DNA of 64,000 bases. Origin: Syngnathus acus. Its lineage: Eukaryota > Chordata > Actinopteri > Syngnathiformes > Syngnathidae. Positions 1 through 18,940 of the stretch are shown in pieces (positions within the stretch are counted from its first letter, which is position 1; each line of letters starts with the position of its first letter). The DNA lies in the NCBI RefSeq assembly GCF_901709675.1, contig NC_051097.1:6798039-6862038 (forward strand), read 5' to 3'. A model generated the notes under the pieces. The model searched no databases and was not told the origin of the DNA. It worked only from the letters and a program-made list of their open reading frames with translations. The translations under genes and the position numbers were made by a program.

Positions 1-557
1 GTTAAGTTATTTTTAATCAAAGCGGCGTCGGGTTCGTGCGTAACAGCGGTCGAATTAATTAGTTAGCGAAGCCTTTACGAGTTAAGTGGCAGCGTTTCTA
101 TTGTAAGCAAATAATTGCTTAATTCTATGCAACATGGGATTGTTTTCAAACACTCGCATTTTATCTGGCCCAATATTGACTTCCTCAATCCATTCTCATT
201 ATAGATAGCTTGTCAAGCACAATACTGGTTTGGGGGGGTGTTAATTGTTACTTTCTCAACTCATCCATAGTCCCATTGATGTCTCATCCATTTGTTTTCC
301 AACATTGAAGAGTGTTATAAAGTTCTACATGACATCAGTGGCCATATTTGTTTTAGTCTTTGCACAAACTGGATGCCAGCCAAAGTTTTGAGATCGCAAT
401 AGAATTTTTCTATTCTCAAATAATCCTTGATGGCATGACAAATCAGGGATAAATCCATAATAACTGATGTTGTGCTGTGCCCCCGGCTCATCAGCTGTAT
501 CAGTGGAGAGAGATTACATTTGATCCCCTGGTCTAGACTGCACTATTCTTGCTGTGT

Positions 558-559
<2 letters not shown>

Positions 560-600
<41 letters not shown>

Positions 601-610
601 CACACACACA
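560..610 (+). repeat. (AC)n microsatellite
   Basis: About 51 bp of AC dinucleotides with one G interruption. Confidence 0.97.
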
Positions 611-733
611 GTCATGCTGCTCTGCCATTGTGTATGCATTCTACCCAGTGCTTCCAGCGCATCTTTGTAACTGGGACAATGTAACTACCCCCTGGACTCT
701 GACAGTGACAGTAACATCCCCCCTCTTCATCAC

Positions 734-790
734 TCACACACACGCATGCACACACACACACGCACACGCACACGCACACGCACACAAACA
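734..790 (+). repeat. interrupted (CA)n / CACACG microsatellite
   Basis: CA repeats interspersed with CACACG and one CATGCA unit. Confidence 0.9.
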
Positions 791-3700
791 CAAGCATGGT
801 TAGCTAGCCCTCCCTTCCACTTTGATTGTTTTTCAAGTTAATCTTTCTTCTTCTCGCCGCCAGCCACTTTCCCTCCTCCTTCTCCCTTCGCCTCCAAGGC
901 TGTGGCCTCATTCCCCGCTGACCTGAGCAGCATGTGGCCGCCATGGTGCCCAAGCCAGCAGCCGGTCACTCTGTCCTTTAGCATTCCTGTGCCCGACTGG
1001 ACGTGTACCGTTCACACAGCTCTCAACATGGCACCTCGGTGCCTGCCAGCCACATCGCTGCCCGGATACGCCACATGAGAGAGCAGTCATTATTTCATGC
1101 CATTGTTTTGACGGACTACAATGTGACAATATCTCCTTTTGTATGCTGTGGAACCTTATCACATGGAAGAGCAGCTCATCGTTCTCCCTTTATATTATTG
1201 GTGGGCAAATGAAGCTTCAAATTTGCTTCATGAACCAGTTGTATTTTTTTTCTTTTTTACTTCTGCATATGGCACTCTAAGAGCGAACAGAGAAGAGTCC
1301 AAAAATACAACAACTGATTTGTGAAGCTTCGTTTCTCCATCACGACTTTATAGCCTTCTAAACATCTTGTATTAGTTTGTTGGCTTGAGAGTCGTAAAAG
1401 ACTCCCGGGCGCATGTTCTGTAAATCTTTGACAAAAGCAAGGAGGTTAGTTATGGCCGACTCAGTCACAGCAGGTTAACCCGCAATGGTCTTGTCAGTCA
1501 GATGATACATTCTTGCCATTGTGTGTGTGTTGGGCCAAGGCAAAGCTGGAACCAACTCGTATGTTTTAGCATTGAAATATTCACCATGTAATCCTCTCCT
1601 CTTATCAGTCTCTCCTTCTCGCCCTCCTCCCTAAAAAGCTTTTCGCCATAAATCCTCTTTTGGCGTGCTGGCCTGTCACACCCTGGAGGCTTCATAGTGT
1701 GACGGCCGGGCAGCTGTGTGTATATGTGTGTGTATCCTCATTAGTGCACGGCCATGTTTTTGGCATTAATTAGGCGTGGGACTTGTCTGTCAGCTGCATA
1801 TTTTTGTTTTGTCTGTTTCAACTGTACAGGCAGACATCAACGTTTGGGCAATCGGTTGAAGAGTGGGATTTGTTCAAGTCTGTTTAATTGATAATTCATT
1901 CTGTAGTTTGGAGACTTTGATACGAGAAGCCTCGCCTTGTTTTGGATTCTCGGCGTGAGATCAAAGTCGGGATGTATGAAGCATACTGAACGAGTAGATG
2001 GGATTGATGAATTAACAAAAAAGTTACTTGAGATAAAAAGTAATGGAGTAAATGTAGGATTTTTTGCTCATCAGTTCTGGTTCGTTTGTAAAGTGCGGTT
2101 CCGCCGTCGGGTCGATGAAACGTGCGGATGTTAGTGGCACACGGTTTCAGCAAAACAGACAGCCAATCGTTATTTGTGATTGAGAGTGAAGGATGGACTT
2201 GAACACCACTAGTTACACCTTCATCAAATCTCTGATCATTTCAGTTTGTCTGACCTTGATGTTGATAAAAATAAGCTCAATTCATTGAGCTGAAATAAGA
2301 TCCTTTTGACTTTTCACATATGCTTTATACTGATGATGATGAGCTGGAAGCCAGCTGGAAGATGTTATCATTGGAACTATTTACTCTGGTTTGAAGTGGC
2401 GCATTGCAATCTAAAGAAGGAATTCTTATTCATACTCGATGGTTTCCCAGTAGTGTTGTGATTTCTGAGCTCCAGGCCAAGATTACCGTGCTCTCCACCT
2501 CAGCGCCTCCTGTTATCACCGCTGCTCCTCTCTGACATGATTGAGGAAAGCTTCACATTAGAATAACAACACAAAAAAAAAAAACTCTGCTTCAGGAAAA
2601 GGGGATTATTCCAAAGAGGAGCTGCCTGCCAGTTAAATATTCGGCCCTATCAGCATTCGAGAGGGTGATCGAAAGTTGCGTAATGGAATTGCTGAGTAAA
2701 ACTAACAAAATTGAGGCCTCGCGGATTTGAATGGTGAAACTAATTAGAAATATGGACTTTATTTTACGGGATAGAATGGATCTGCAGATGCTCACAAAAT
2801 GTTAACAAGCTCTTGATGGATTTAGCTTAATAGAGAGTGAAGGTTGGCTGCATCAACCATTAGTGCCAGTTCTCCTCTTTGCTTATTAACTTGCTCATCT
2901 TTTCTCGCTTATACGTTTGGGTAGTTGGGAACTGACAGAATTTTTTATATTTGACTTTATGAAGCACCAGATATTTAAAAAGAAAAACACGTTTTAGCTT
3001 CAAGAGTTTTTAGGACTGCGCCGTTGTGGGTGTGAACACCGCTCCTCTCATTCTCTGCACACAGATGTAGCTTATGTTTGGAAAGCCACAGCTGACAAGG
3101 AGTGCGTGGCATAGTGATGCGATATGGAGCAGAAGGTGAGCAATTGTTTGCTTCCTTCATATTCGACCTCAGACGGCTGCAGCTCGAAGTTTCCCGCAAT
3201 GTAACAATAGACGAGAGCTTTCAACTTCACATTGACGAAATATTTACATTGCATTAATGCTTCTGGTTTCTCATGTTTTATAAATGTCTTGATGAGTCCC
3301 AGTGGCTGAAGTGTGTTTTGAAAAAGGCCTCCGACCACTGGGGAGATTTAAACGCATCATTTTACTCAATGAACAGACCGGAGGCTGTTAAAGCGTCTCG
3401 GTGTGATTTGCAGGGAGCAGCTGAGAATGGCACACTTGTTTTATACGCTTTCTTTGAAGAACACACTCGCATAACCCGCACACGCATCATTCCACGCTTG
3501 CACGCGTTCACTCCTACAATGCTTACATTTGAAGGCTTCTGCGAACAATTTCATTTGGATGGTCAGCTCAATGGATGTGAAAATGCCAGAAAATTTCATT
3601 TGCATCAAATTAATGTCAACGAATTACTTGTGGTATAGATTACAGTTTGGAAGAACACACACACACACAGACAGAAGAAGGCAAAATACATATAACATCC

Positions 3701-4559
3701 ATAGTAGTCATTTGTTTGGTTCTGGAACTATTGATGGGGTGCAGATGCATCCTTGGTTGGGGTGAAACAAACTTAGGGTCTCTGCAAAACAAAACAAAAG
3801 ATTACAAACGTAAATAATAAAAGGGGGTGCCAGTGCCCCTGGGCCCCCCTTCCTCTAGCTGTGCCACTGTGGAGGTGGATTCCATATTATGAACGGAATA
3901 TGGCTATTTTCCCTCCAGCTAGGACGGAAAAAGTTTGCAAGCATCTTGTGTTCACGTGTAAAATCTTAGAAGACGTCCCAGCAGCCAGGCTGACAATTAC
4001 CATCCAGTAAGTGACATCATTCTCTAAAAAAAGGCGAGGTGGGGGCAAAGGAGTGGGTGGAAGGGGAGGGCAAAGCATACAGAGGCAAGAGAGTGAACAA
4101 CCGCGCATCACGGGCTAATTTCCCATGAGCGTCTCTTTGCGGAACGTGTCGAGTGTCTCTCACGGGAATGTTTACGCTCACACCTTCCACAAAAATCACT
4201 TTCTTGCCCTGCGTCTCCATTCATGCCTGCTTAAAAGCTGTCACGAGGGCAGGGCTGCTTCTCTGAAAGTGTGCTTACATCAATACACGCGTGTGTGTGT
4301 GTGGTTTATGGCAAGTGAGAGTCCCAGCTCCATCTGCATTACCATGACAACCGCCCGGTAACAACTCGGAGACAACACCCATTTCTCCCACCCCCTCTTC
4401 TTCAGCTTGTGTTCCTTGCGTGTGCGTGTCTCCGAGCACGTCCATTAGTGAGCGTCCCAGCAGGTCTCAAAATGATGGACAAGACCCTGATAGCTGTGTG
4501 CCTCAGTCGGGCGTGGTCACACACATACACACATGAATGGAGGTGATACCTCAGCGGAG

Positions 4560-4700
4560 CTCTCACGCTGTGTACTTGGCCAGCCAATAGCAACGCTCGC
4601 TTCTCCAGCTCCACAATCGCGATGACATCACCGGCGGCCAATGGCGTGGCGTTTAAAGGGCGTGCTTCTTTTTCTGCTCGCGTGCGCGGCGGTGATAAAA
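4560..4700 (+). promoter_or_regulatory. CpG-rich block with two CCAAT boxes (candidate promoter)
   Basis: CCAAT boxes at 4584-4588 and 4638-4642 flank a CRE-like GATGACATCA at 4621-4630, in a local CpG-rich patch inside otherwise AT-rich DNA. It could serve an alternative first exon of SH2D3C, but I could not identify a coding first exon next to it. Confidence 0.3.
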
Positions 4701-5288
4701 CTAATTGATATGCATCTAAGGGTCCTTGTGGGTTCAAGCTACTCCTGATTTTTTTCCCCATCATGCACCCTGCTTCTTTTCACTTCTTTGCTATTCCCAC
4801 TTCACTCGCCATCATAATCAACATCATCTCTCCTCCACTGTGCGCGTGAGGTGCGTGCGTGTCAAGTTCCAAGGCCAGTCGATAGGTCATTGTTTGTATT
4901 GTGACTAAGCAAGATGTGTGTGTGCTGGTCCAGATAAATGTCTATATGACAACCTTCCGGCTATGACCTTCGATCTAAATGAGTCTTTGCATCATCAATC
5001 CTCTGTCACGCCACAAGAGTTATGGCCCGTCTTGATGCAGTTATTATGTTGTCAGTTTATTAAAACAGGTCCCAAGTTGTTGGTATTGTGATAAGCTGAC
5101 ACTATTCTGGGTAAACAAATTGGTCTTTTATTAAGATAACCATCTGTCTTGAGTGTTTTGTTTTTTAAACCTGAATGTACATTTCAGTCCGCTCAAGCTA
5201 ACTGCTACAGTCTTGGTCAAATACAATGCTGTTATATTCTTATATTTAGAATTTAATGATAATGATAATTTAATAATTATTAAATATA

Positions 5289-5406
5289 TACTGTAATTTT
5301 TGGACTATAAGCTGCACCAGACTATAAGCCGCACCAGCTAAAAGTCATGATTCCGGGTTCAAAATTTGTGAAAAAAGTCGCAAGTTATAGTCCGAAATTT
5401 ACGGTA
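5289..5406 (+). mobile_element. short terminal-inverted-repeat MITE
   Basis: The 118-bp element begins TACTGTAATTTTTGGACTAT and, read from the other end, begins TACCGTAAATTTCGGACTAT. The inverted repeats extend about 27 bp, through the ACTATAA/TTATAGT block into the interior. Both ends carry TA, consistent with a TA-targeting superfamily. Inside is a tandem ACTATAAGCYGCACCAG (5311-5325 region). It resembles a family dispersed in fish genomes; it has no coding capacity. Confidence 0.75.
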
Positions 5407-7315
5407 CAAGGATGCTGTATGTGTTTGTTTAAGGTATTTGTGCTGCTAGCTTCTAATCATTCAGTGTTGAGAGGCTACAATTGATGGATTAGGATGCCAG
5501 GCTGGCTGTCAAGATGTGTTTCTCCCAGGGGATGTGGGTTAGGAGGCCCCGCCCCCTCGGCTAAAAATAAAAAAAGCTAGCCCCTCTGAGTTTAATTGAA
5601 AGTTATGCAGCTGGAAATTATGTAAGGCTTAAAATTTGGAGTTAGTCAACTATTGAATTGCTTGGTCCTGCTTTCCCCTTTAACAATGATATTAGACAAA
5701 CTATTGCTAGCAGCTATTGTTGACATCAGAGTAGCACAGCTCAGATTCGTCACCATAAATTAATGCTTCTTGATTTTTGATTTTGGCAAGACCTAAAGAG
5801 AATTTTGAAGTCTGCGCTCGTGTTTGTTGTGACAGTATCCACGGGTGGTGTTTTACATCTTGGCGTAGTTCCAACAAGCAAAGCTGATTAAGTCTCCTCT
5901 GTCAGTCATTGATTAATTCATCAGATGCTGTGTCACCATATGCTGTTTGCATCCATGGCTGCAAATAAAAACCGCAGCTGAGGTTAGCATAGCATGGAAG
6001 CATACATGTGAATTTAATTGTACATTATTAGATTTGTCTTGGAATTTTATTTTTGCCATTCTCGTTCACATTGCTGCTGTTTATCATCCACCATCCATTT
6101 ATACCCTCTTCTATTAAAGAACAAAGAAAAGAAATGCATTGTGGGTTTGGGGGAGTTTTCCATCACGCTTGTCAAGGTCAAGATGGATGGTACTAGTATG
6201 GATGGTAATGCTAGAATGCCTTGCCTCCAAATGGCAATGAGGAAAGTGTGATTCTGATTGGTTGCACATCTTAGTTCAAATCATGCACGCTTGTCTGAAC
6301 CTTTGTGTGTCTGTGTGAGCTTTAACGTTAGAGTGGCTAGTATTGATGAGTCCCCAGAACATCCATCCGTCCACATGGCGACCTTTTACCTCCAAAAAGC
6401 CTGCAAATTAGCCATTAATGGCTCATCCCCAAGAGAAGAGGGTGACAGTGAGTGGCAAAGGCCCCAGGTGTGTGTCAATGCATGTGTGTGTGTCATAGAA
6501 TAAGAAAATTGATGACTAGGCTGGACATGGCAAGGGTGTTTTGCCATTGCCGCTGGACTTTTGGCTATTAATATTAATGCTACTATAATGAACATATTTT
6601 TTGATGTCAGGCTGAGGTTATGGATGGCTATATTTTGTTTACACTGAAGAAAGATTGCTCACTCATTTTGATAAAGGATGCATGTAGCTGACGTCATAAA
6701 GTCTATCTTCAGATGAACTATCTAGAAAAATGATCTAATGACAAAGACAGAGGCGATATCATCTGCTGTTAAGTACACAAATACCCCTGGCTGCTATTAG
6801 AGGAAATACAGTCGTTTATTTTAGTCTCCTCCATGCATCTTGTCTGTTTTGCTAGTGGAACCAGATGATGCTCCCTTTCCACACACAGCAGCTGAGTGCA
6901 TCTTTAAGTGATGGAGAATGATATGATATGTCGAAAGAAAGCAAGATGGAGGCCGGTGAGTGAGATGATCTGTCAGCAAGAAGGTAACCGGCAAAACGAC
7001 AAAGGGAAGGGAGGACTGGATACAAGGTGAAGGAGATAAAAAAAAAAAAAATCAAGTGAGGAAGTAAGCGTGATAAATTGCTGTGGCTGCTTAAAGAAGA
7101 TAAAATGAGACAACTGAGTTCCTTACATGTATTTATCTCTATCGTTCCCGCCTGTGCCTTGTAAAGTGTCATGTTACACAGCAAGGAGGCAAAGCAAGCG
7201 TACAAAAAAAACCAAATTGACAAGATGCTGGATTTGAGTCCCCAAGAGACTTATCTTGATGGAGTACAGATATTTGATTTCAGTGTTGTGGAGTAAAAAT
7301 AAAAAGTAAATACTC

Positions 7316-7510
7316 AATCGATTAATTTGGCAAACGATTAATTAATCGTTGTACTCCGTTGTGGCTCTGCTTCCCACTACATCATAGTGCTCGAGAATGG
7401 AGTAATTGCGGCAAAACCGGGCGTTCATCGTATTAGTCACACTTTGTCAGCGACTTGATAAAACTAATTGCCGCAAAATCTATCCCGAGCATTGATTAAT
7501 AGAGCAGGAT
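7316..7510. promoter_or_regulatory. homeodomain-motif-rich block, candidate conserved element
   Basis: Contains the perfect 18-bp palindrome AACGATTAATTAATCGTT (7333-7350), further ATTAAT motifs, and a near-identical pair TAATTGCGGCAAAA (7403-7416) / TAATTGCCGCAAAA (7465-7478). Conservation cannot be tested here. Confidence 0.3.
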
Positions 7511-8694
7511 GAGCGCTGGTGGTAAGATGTATTGATGTATTATAAACTTCCCCCAAATGCCCTGATAAGAGACTGGACCATTTCTCTCAATATTTTATTT
7601 ATTTATTAAGGTACAAGCTTAAATTGTACTATGTTGTCAAAACGTTCATATCTTGAATCATCATTTTCCATTAAAATGAATGGAAACGCCATTAATCCGT
7701 TCCAAGTTCTCATTGGAGGGATGGACAACTTCAACATTAGACGGGCCCCCACATCTGGTGTTTTGCTGAGTTGCTTGAACCACCTCAAACTGCTGACCGA
7801 GCCGTGCCAGAATTCGAGGAACACACGGTCGTACACGGGATGAGATACCGTAATGATCCTCTCAACCTGCCGCGTTTTCCTCACCAGTTCACACCATTGC
7901 ACATGACAGAGCAGTACACACATGGGGCACATTAACCTCTCACTCTCACGTACGTCACATATATTACTTCCTTAGGGCTGCGCACCACCTGGGGTGTCCG
8001 ATGTTACCATAGCAACAGCATCTGAAGGCGTGGCATCACGTGTATGAATGCAAAGGAGTCATCTGATTTTTTTTTTAAAAATCAATGCAATTTTAAAAGT
8101 GGAAGACACTTTGCATATTAATTTTGTTTCATTTTACAGCAATATCAGCTACACTGCTGCGTCATTAGCCGACTTATCAATTTGAATTGGGATTAGCCTT
8201 GTGTATTTGATCTGATTTCATCTACAGAAACAGCTAATTAAATGTGTGTTAGCACTAATCAGTATTTGTACGGCATTCTATTCTGGGTGTGTGCTGACTG
8301 CAGATGTCATCATCACATTTTTACAGGTACAGATTTGCACCTATCCAGTTTTGTACATGTGCTTTGGATTCAATTGGCAGCAAGGTCAGCCTCAGGGATT
8401 TATACATAAAAGTATACACTCGGTACGGAGGACAGCGAGGCCTTCGGGCGGGTGATGTCATCGTCTATCTTCGGGCGTGATGGTACGCGCGGACACGCGC
8501 CTGTCTCACTCGCGTTAAATTGTATTGTCATCAAACCGTCGTTTGCGTCGTTGATCAAAGCTTTGAGATTGATTTGATTTCATGGTCATATGCACAAAAG
8601 AGGAAATATGGATTCACTGAGGAATTGGAATTAAAATGCAAATATATTGTCAGGTAGTGCGATACGCTGATATGTTAAGTCCATTGAGTTTGCA

Positions 8695-8985
8695 GTGGAT
8701 ATATAAAAAGTCTACACACCCCTGTTCAAATGCCAGGTTTTCAAATCTGTGCAATACAGTTATGAACAAAAATGGTTTCATTTCTTTTTATATCATAAAA
8801 ATCTGGCATTTTAGGCACAACATCAATATTCTAGTTGGAATTTTCTTTATTGATTATATGGTGTAATTCATTGAGAGCAAAACAACAAAAGAAGAATCAA
8901 TCGGAACCCAAATAATTGACCCAGTAAGGATTGGATTTACAATCCTGCTTAAAATCAAAAGGATTCAGATTTTTGTGCAAGCGTG
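8695..8985 (+). repeat. probable dispersed repeat
   Basis: The stretch starting TATAAAAAGTCTACACACCC and running through AATGCCAGGTTTTC resembles a repeat I associate with many fish genomes. The boundaries are approximate and the class is unknown. Confidence 0.35.
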
Positions 8986-10062
8986 TCAGCATGAACACTA
9001 TGATTGTCCCCCAGTTTTCCAAATGTGTGGCCTGGTTTAGTAAAGTACAACTTAGCACATGCTTATTTTCACAGCTGCTGATACAATGGAGCAGCGCCCA
9101 ATGAGCTTGTTGAATATTTCAAACACTGTGTAATGATGATGTACGACACTCCCCGGTGCACAAATGAATATGTACGACTGCTTTTGTAACCTGGAGGGGG
9201 AGCTTTAAAAAGACATTCGTCAAATGTGTCGAAATGCTGCGGCGCAACATCTTGGTTCAACCTGCCTTGACCTCACATTTGGTGTTGTGATTTGGTGTCA
9301 TGTGATTGATTTGGTCGAAATTTAGTGGGAAATAGTGCAAAATCAGTCTCGTGTATCAAAATCTCAAATATTCTTTCCCCATTGAAATGAATGGAAATGA
9401 CATCTGTTAGAGCTTTGTCCTCTAAAACTTAAAAAAAAAAAAATTTTTAAATAATACTAATAGTTTATAAAAGTATGTCGTAGTTACATACTCTCAATAA
9501 AAGAACAAAAATACGCAAAATTTTGCTTTAATTCAATGCATATTGTATTGCTCCTTCTGGTATGTGCGCCTTGGCCACAAGGGGCAGTATAATACTAACA
9601 AGACATACAAAGAAGATTTTCACAATTAACTCTAAGTTGCAGTAATATTAGTCATATTTGGAGACGCTTAAAGAATATAAGCCTTTATTTTTTATTTATT
9701 TTCCTCTACATTTGTTGCTGCACCGTTTGTCTTCAAATACTTTAAAAAAAATCTTTTAGAATGAATTTTTTTGCTGTTGTGCAAAATCCTACTACTACTT
9801 GATGTGGGTCATCGGGGAGATGGAATATAAAGCAGAGCATGCAGTACAAAAATGGGGCTGCATGTGCTACTGCCTCAGCGGGAGTGTTAGTGTATGTCAC
9901 ATCTTTTCTACCAGCTGTCAGTCAGTCCTGGAGGTCTATTTGCACACATTACACTGACAGAAGGCTCAACAACAACGCTGCAGGTTGTGTAGATTGGTGC
10001 AGAAATGTGAAGTATATATCAGCATCTACCTGCTGAGCTGCCCTGAGACATTATTGCCTGGA

Positions 10063-10081
10063 TGTGTGTGTGTGTGTGTGT
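10063..10081 (+). repeat. (TG)n microsatellite
   Basis: Nine uninterrupted TG units. Confidence 0.9.
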
Positions 10082-13000
10082 ATTTGTGTTCATTCTTAAC
10101 ACTAGTACAACAGAAGGTCACTGTTATTATTAGACTGGTGGGTTTGCTCTTTTCAACTCAATGGTCGTCATTTTATCTCGTCATATGCCACATTGTGTCA
10201 ATTTCTTCTGCTCTTTTGTTACTCGACTCATCTCTAAAGAATAGTTTGTATTTATGAATGCATGTGGTCAACAACAACATCACAAGCAAACTCTACGCAG
10301 CTCTGCTTACCTTGCACAAAGTCACCACTTGGCTAAGGTACCAGATTGTGCCCATCGAAACGTAGCCTAACAATATCCCAAACTTTTGAGGTCAAAGCGT
10401 CTTTGGTTTTCCCGACCTCTCCAGCCATCATTACAGTACTCCTGTGACTTTCAAACTATTATACCCGTGTGAACCAGGCAGAAGGTATCAGTACATGTCA
10501 AGCTGGAGGGCACAAAAGGATTATGAGAATCTGGAGAGCAGTGATACTGGACACGTACATGCGTGCAAACCCCCAGTCAGCCCCCCCTTAATGGGAGACG
10601 GGAGCGTTGCATGGTCTTAATGCCATAATCCTGGTCTGTATCTGTGTAAAAAATGGGTGAAAGTAAGAGTAGATTACAGGCCAGCTTCTGCATTTTTGGT
10701 GGGATTCCCCAATCCACTCCCAAAGCCTTCCCCCATTTTCCACCCCCACCGCTTTAGGCGTTACCACGACAACAAGGTCAACCGCAAGCCCTGTGGGTTG
10801 AAAACAGAAAAGGTGCCCTCCAGTCTTTTAAGCACATGCCTTTTTTTTTGTGCTCCACTTTCATTTTGTTGACATGCTGAGCAATGCATAAGACTTCCAG
10901 CAGATGTTGAGAGATTCCATGACTTTGTGTTTTTCACTTTTTCCCCTCAAATTTGTATTAATGACGTTACCTACAATTTAGTGCTGCTTTGATAACGTGA
11001 AGGTGGAAATAAAGTGGCACATCTCGCCCGTCATGTTTTTCCAAACTCACCTTTTCCTTTTGCAGTATAGCGAGTGTGTCCAATTTACGCCTGCCTTTGC
11101 GATAACAGTGCTTATCTTTGATGACCTGCTCTTAGTGCCTGTCTGGACCCTCAACTAAATATTGAGTCCCATCCATCAATAGTCACTCACACAGACACAC
11201 ACAATGTACTTGCAAAGTCCTGCGTCAGCTTTGCCTTAACTCCGTGCTGCTAATGGGCTAGCTTTCCTCCCCTCCCAGTTAGCCTCTCTGTCTACATTTA
11301 ATGAGGTTCTGTTGTTCCGACTGTCTGACTTTCAACGCTCTCTGCACTCTCTGTTGCGCCCTGCTTCGTTTTGTCTCGAGGTTCATCTAGCGTGTGTCTA
11401 GTATAGGTTGGCTTGCTTGCTATTTGATGCTTCCCCCAGTGGGATTTTGCAGAGTGGTCCTACTTAGCATTACTGGATATGGATTGAAGGTTTCTTGTCG
11501 GAGTAACTGACTTAAGGCCATGCTCTGTTTGCTTTGACTGTTTGATTGGCTGGAACGCATTGATGGCGTTTCCATTAGTTTCAATAGTAAGGAGTGATTT
11601 GAGATAGACAAGCGTAAGGCAGATGTGCTAATCATTACTGTGCTAGCCACATAACTCTCATAGGATAATAATAGACATATAGGATAATAGGATTCTTCTT
11701 GCCTATACTAAGATTGCATGGTATGTTGTCATGGAAACCAACAATTATTTTTCTATGTGAGAATGCAGTAAAACGATTCACTGTAAAAAATACCAGTGAT
11801 GTATTATTGATGTTTTTCCTCAACACATTTAAATTTACGAGTCAACGGTAATAAAAATGAATGAACACAGCTTAGTAAGTAAAAAAAAAAAAATTAGATG
11901 AGTGTCACCTTGAAAACAAAGCCACGCACAGTCAATTAAGTGATGTGCTCATTTGGCCTCAGTCCGTTCAATCACTTTGTCAATTGATAGTTATTTATTT
12001 ATTATTTTTATTTATTATTTTTATTTATACAAACAAGTTGGGCTTGACCAACTGTATAGAACTTTTCTTTATTTTGGTGGAAGCAAAAAGCAATATGAAC
12101 CGCCATCACGTTATATAAGTTATTAAAGTAGATGTCTCTTGTGTCTTTATTCTTGTCATATTACTTTTTCCTCTCTCCTTTTATTTCCCCACTTTTTTTT
12201 TTCCTCCATTGTCAATTTGTCAGTATATCTGACGAATCCATGAAGCGCATCTAAAGTGGAGCCCCACTCAATTTTCAATTTACCCCCATAACTTCTCGTA
12301 TATAGACACACAACACACACACACAACACAAACACACAAGTCTATTGTCGAGAATCTGTTGGAGGCCTCCTGTGGGTTTCCACGGAGACGAGCTGAAGCA
12401 ATAAACGCGCACTTGACCCTGCCGCTCACTTATTGGCCTCCGCACACACACACACCTCAAATCTAATCTGGGAAGCGTGAGTCTCTGAGGCCATATCCCT
12501 CCATCTGCCCCCCAGGACCAGAGGGGAGAGGAGGAGGGCGAAGGTGGTGAAGAAACAAGGAAGTTAATAATTTCATTTTGCACTGACCTGGGGAAGAGAG
12601 CATCGATCACTTGCTTCTTCTGGTCGCTTCATATCACCATCACAGACAGTCAAAAACCTTGTGATGATGGAGGAAGAAGGAAACGGTAGAAATAAACACA
12701 AGCTGTGGTTCTGTTTCTCAATATTATCTTGCATCAGGTTAATTTAAAAAAAAAAAAAAATGTCCAAAATGTCCAGAAAGTGGATGATGTCATGACTGGT
12801 GTTGGCCAGTTATTTCATCAGGCTTTCTCTATTTACACATAAATAAAAAAAACTTGTACAATATTTTATGTTGGCGCAAACTATAGCAACTCTTGGCACA
12901 TATTTTCATTCTGGATTCAACTAACCGAGCAGAAAATGCCTGAAAAGCAGCTTGACTTATTTGGTTATCATGATTTTTTTTTCGCAGCTAGAGAGTCTTT

Positions 13001-13464
13001 GAAAGGTAAATAAGCATGAAAATGTTTGGCGGAATTCATTTTCATGTATTACAAGCGCAGATTTCCCTAGAGTGTGGCTTATTTGTGCAAGCAAAGAGCA
13101 AGTGGAAAGCTTTGAAATTTGAAACATGATCCTCTTGTTTGTGTCTGAGAGTAGCATGTGTACGGGTTGAGTCATTGAAAAGCTACTGAAGGACTCCGCA
13201 GTGCCTCAAAATAATAAAAGCTTAGCATGATTTCTTCCTCTTGGTAATCAGGTCAGGGTCAATTGGATTGCTCTGTGTGCATTTGTGTTGTCTTGTATTA
13301 TTTCCTTCTCTAATGCTGATGTTATTTTTGTTTTATCTTTACCGACCCAAAAAGTACCGACTTTTGTACCCATCACTTATAGGCTGTAGTGTGAACTATT
13401 TACAATACCAGTAAAGTAGTTGTAACTTCAATTTTTTTTTTCTTCTCCTGTTTGTGTCCTCCAG

Positions 13465-18715
<5,251 letters not shown>

Positions 18716-18926
18716 CGAAGATGTTCACAACAAAGACAACTTGCATTGATCTGCACTTACCACTCCAAAGTGGTCTTGTCTTGCATGGCCAAAAACGCGG
18801 AGGAGGGCGGGTGGACTACTGTGAGTGGAGAGGCAGCTAAAAGTACAGCCGGATGTCACGTACTACACAACAGACACTCACTGTAAACTGTGACACTGTG
18901 GACGTCCTCACCTATCCCTAAAATGT

Positions 18927-18940
18927 CCACAAGAGGGCGC
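18927..18940 (+). promoter_or_regulatory. CTCF-like motif in SH2D3C 3' UTR
   Basis: CCACAAGAGGGCGC fits the CTCF core (CCASYAGRKGGCRS) apart from one position. Confidence 0.4.

Larger units (their letters stand above)
1..13464. other. non-coding region upstream of the first recognised SH2D3C exon
   Basis: No exon with a recognisable protein match was found on either strand. It holds the microsatellites, the 5.3-kb MITE, the 8.7-kb repeat, a CCAAT/CpG block at 4.6 kb and the motif-rich block at 7.3-7.5 kb. Missing first exons of SH2D3C should lie here or further left. I looked for its short alternative starts and did not find a convincing one. Confidence 0.6.

Noticed and set aside
549-803. 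His/Thr-rich open frames over CA repeats
   Set aside because: Produced by the AC microsatellites.
4690-7470. Shared string TGATAAAACTAATT at about 4691 and 7456
   Set aside because: Only 14 bp in AT-rich context with unrelated flanks; likely chance.
8246-8455. Possible SH2D3C first exon because its reading includes a LQVQ string next to a GT
   Set aside because: The rest of the peptide bears no resemblance to known SH2D3C starts; judged chance.
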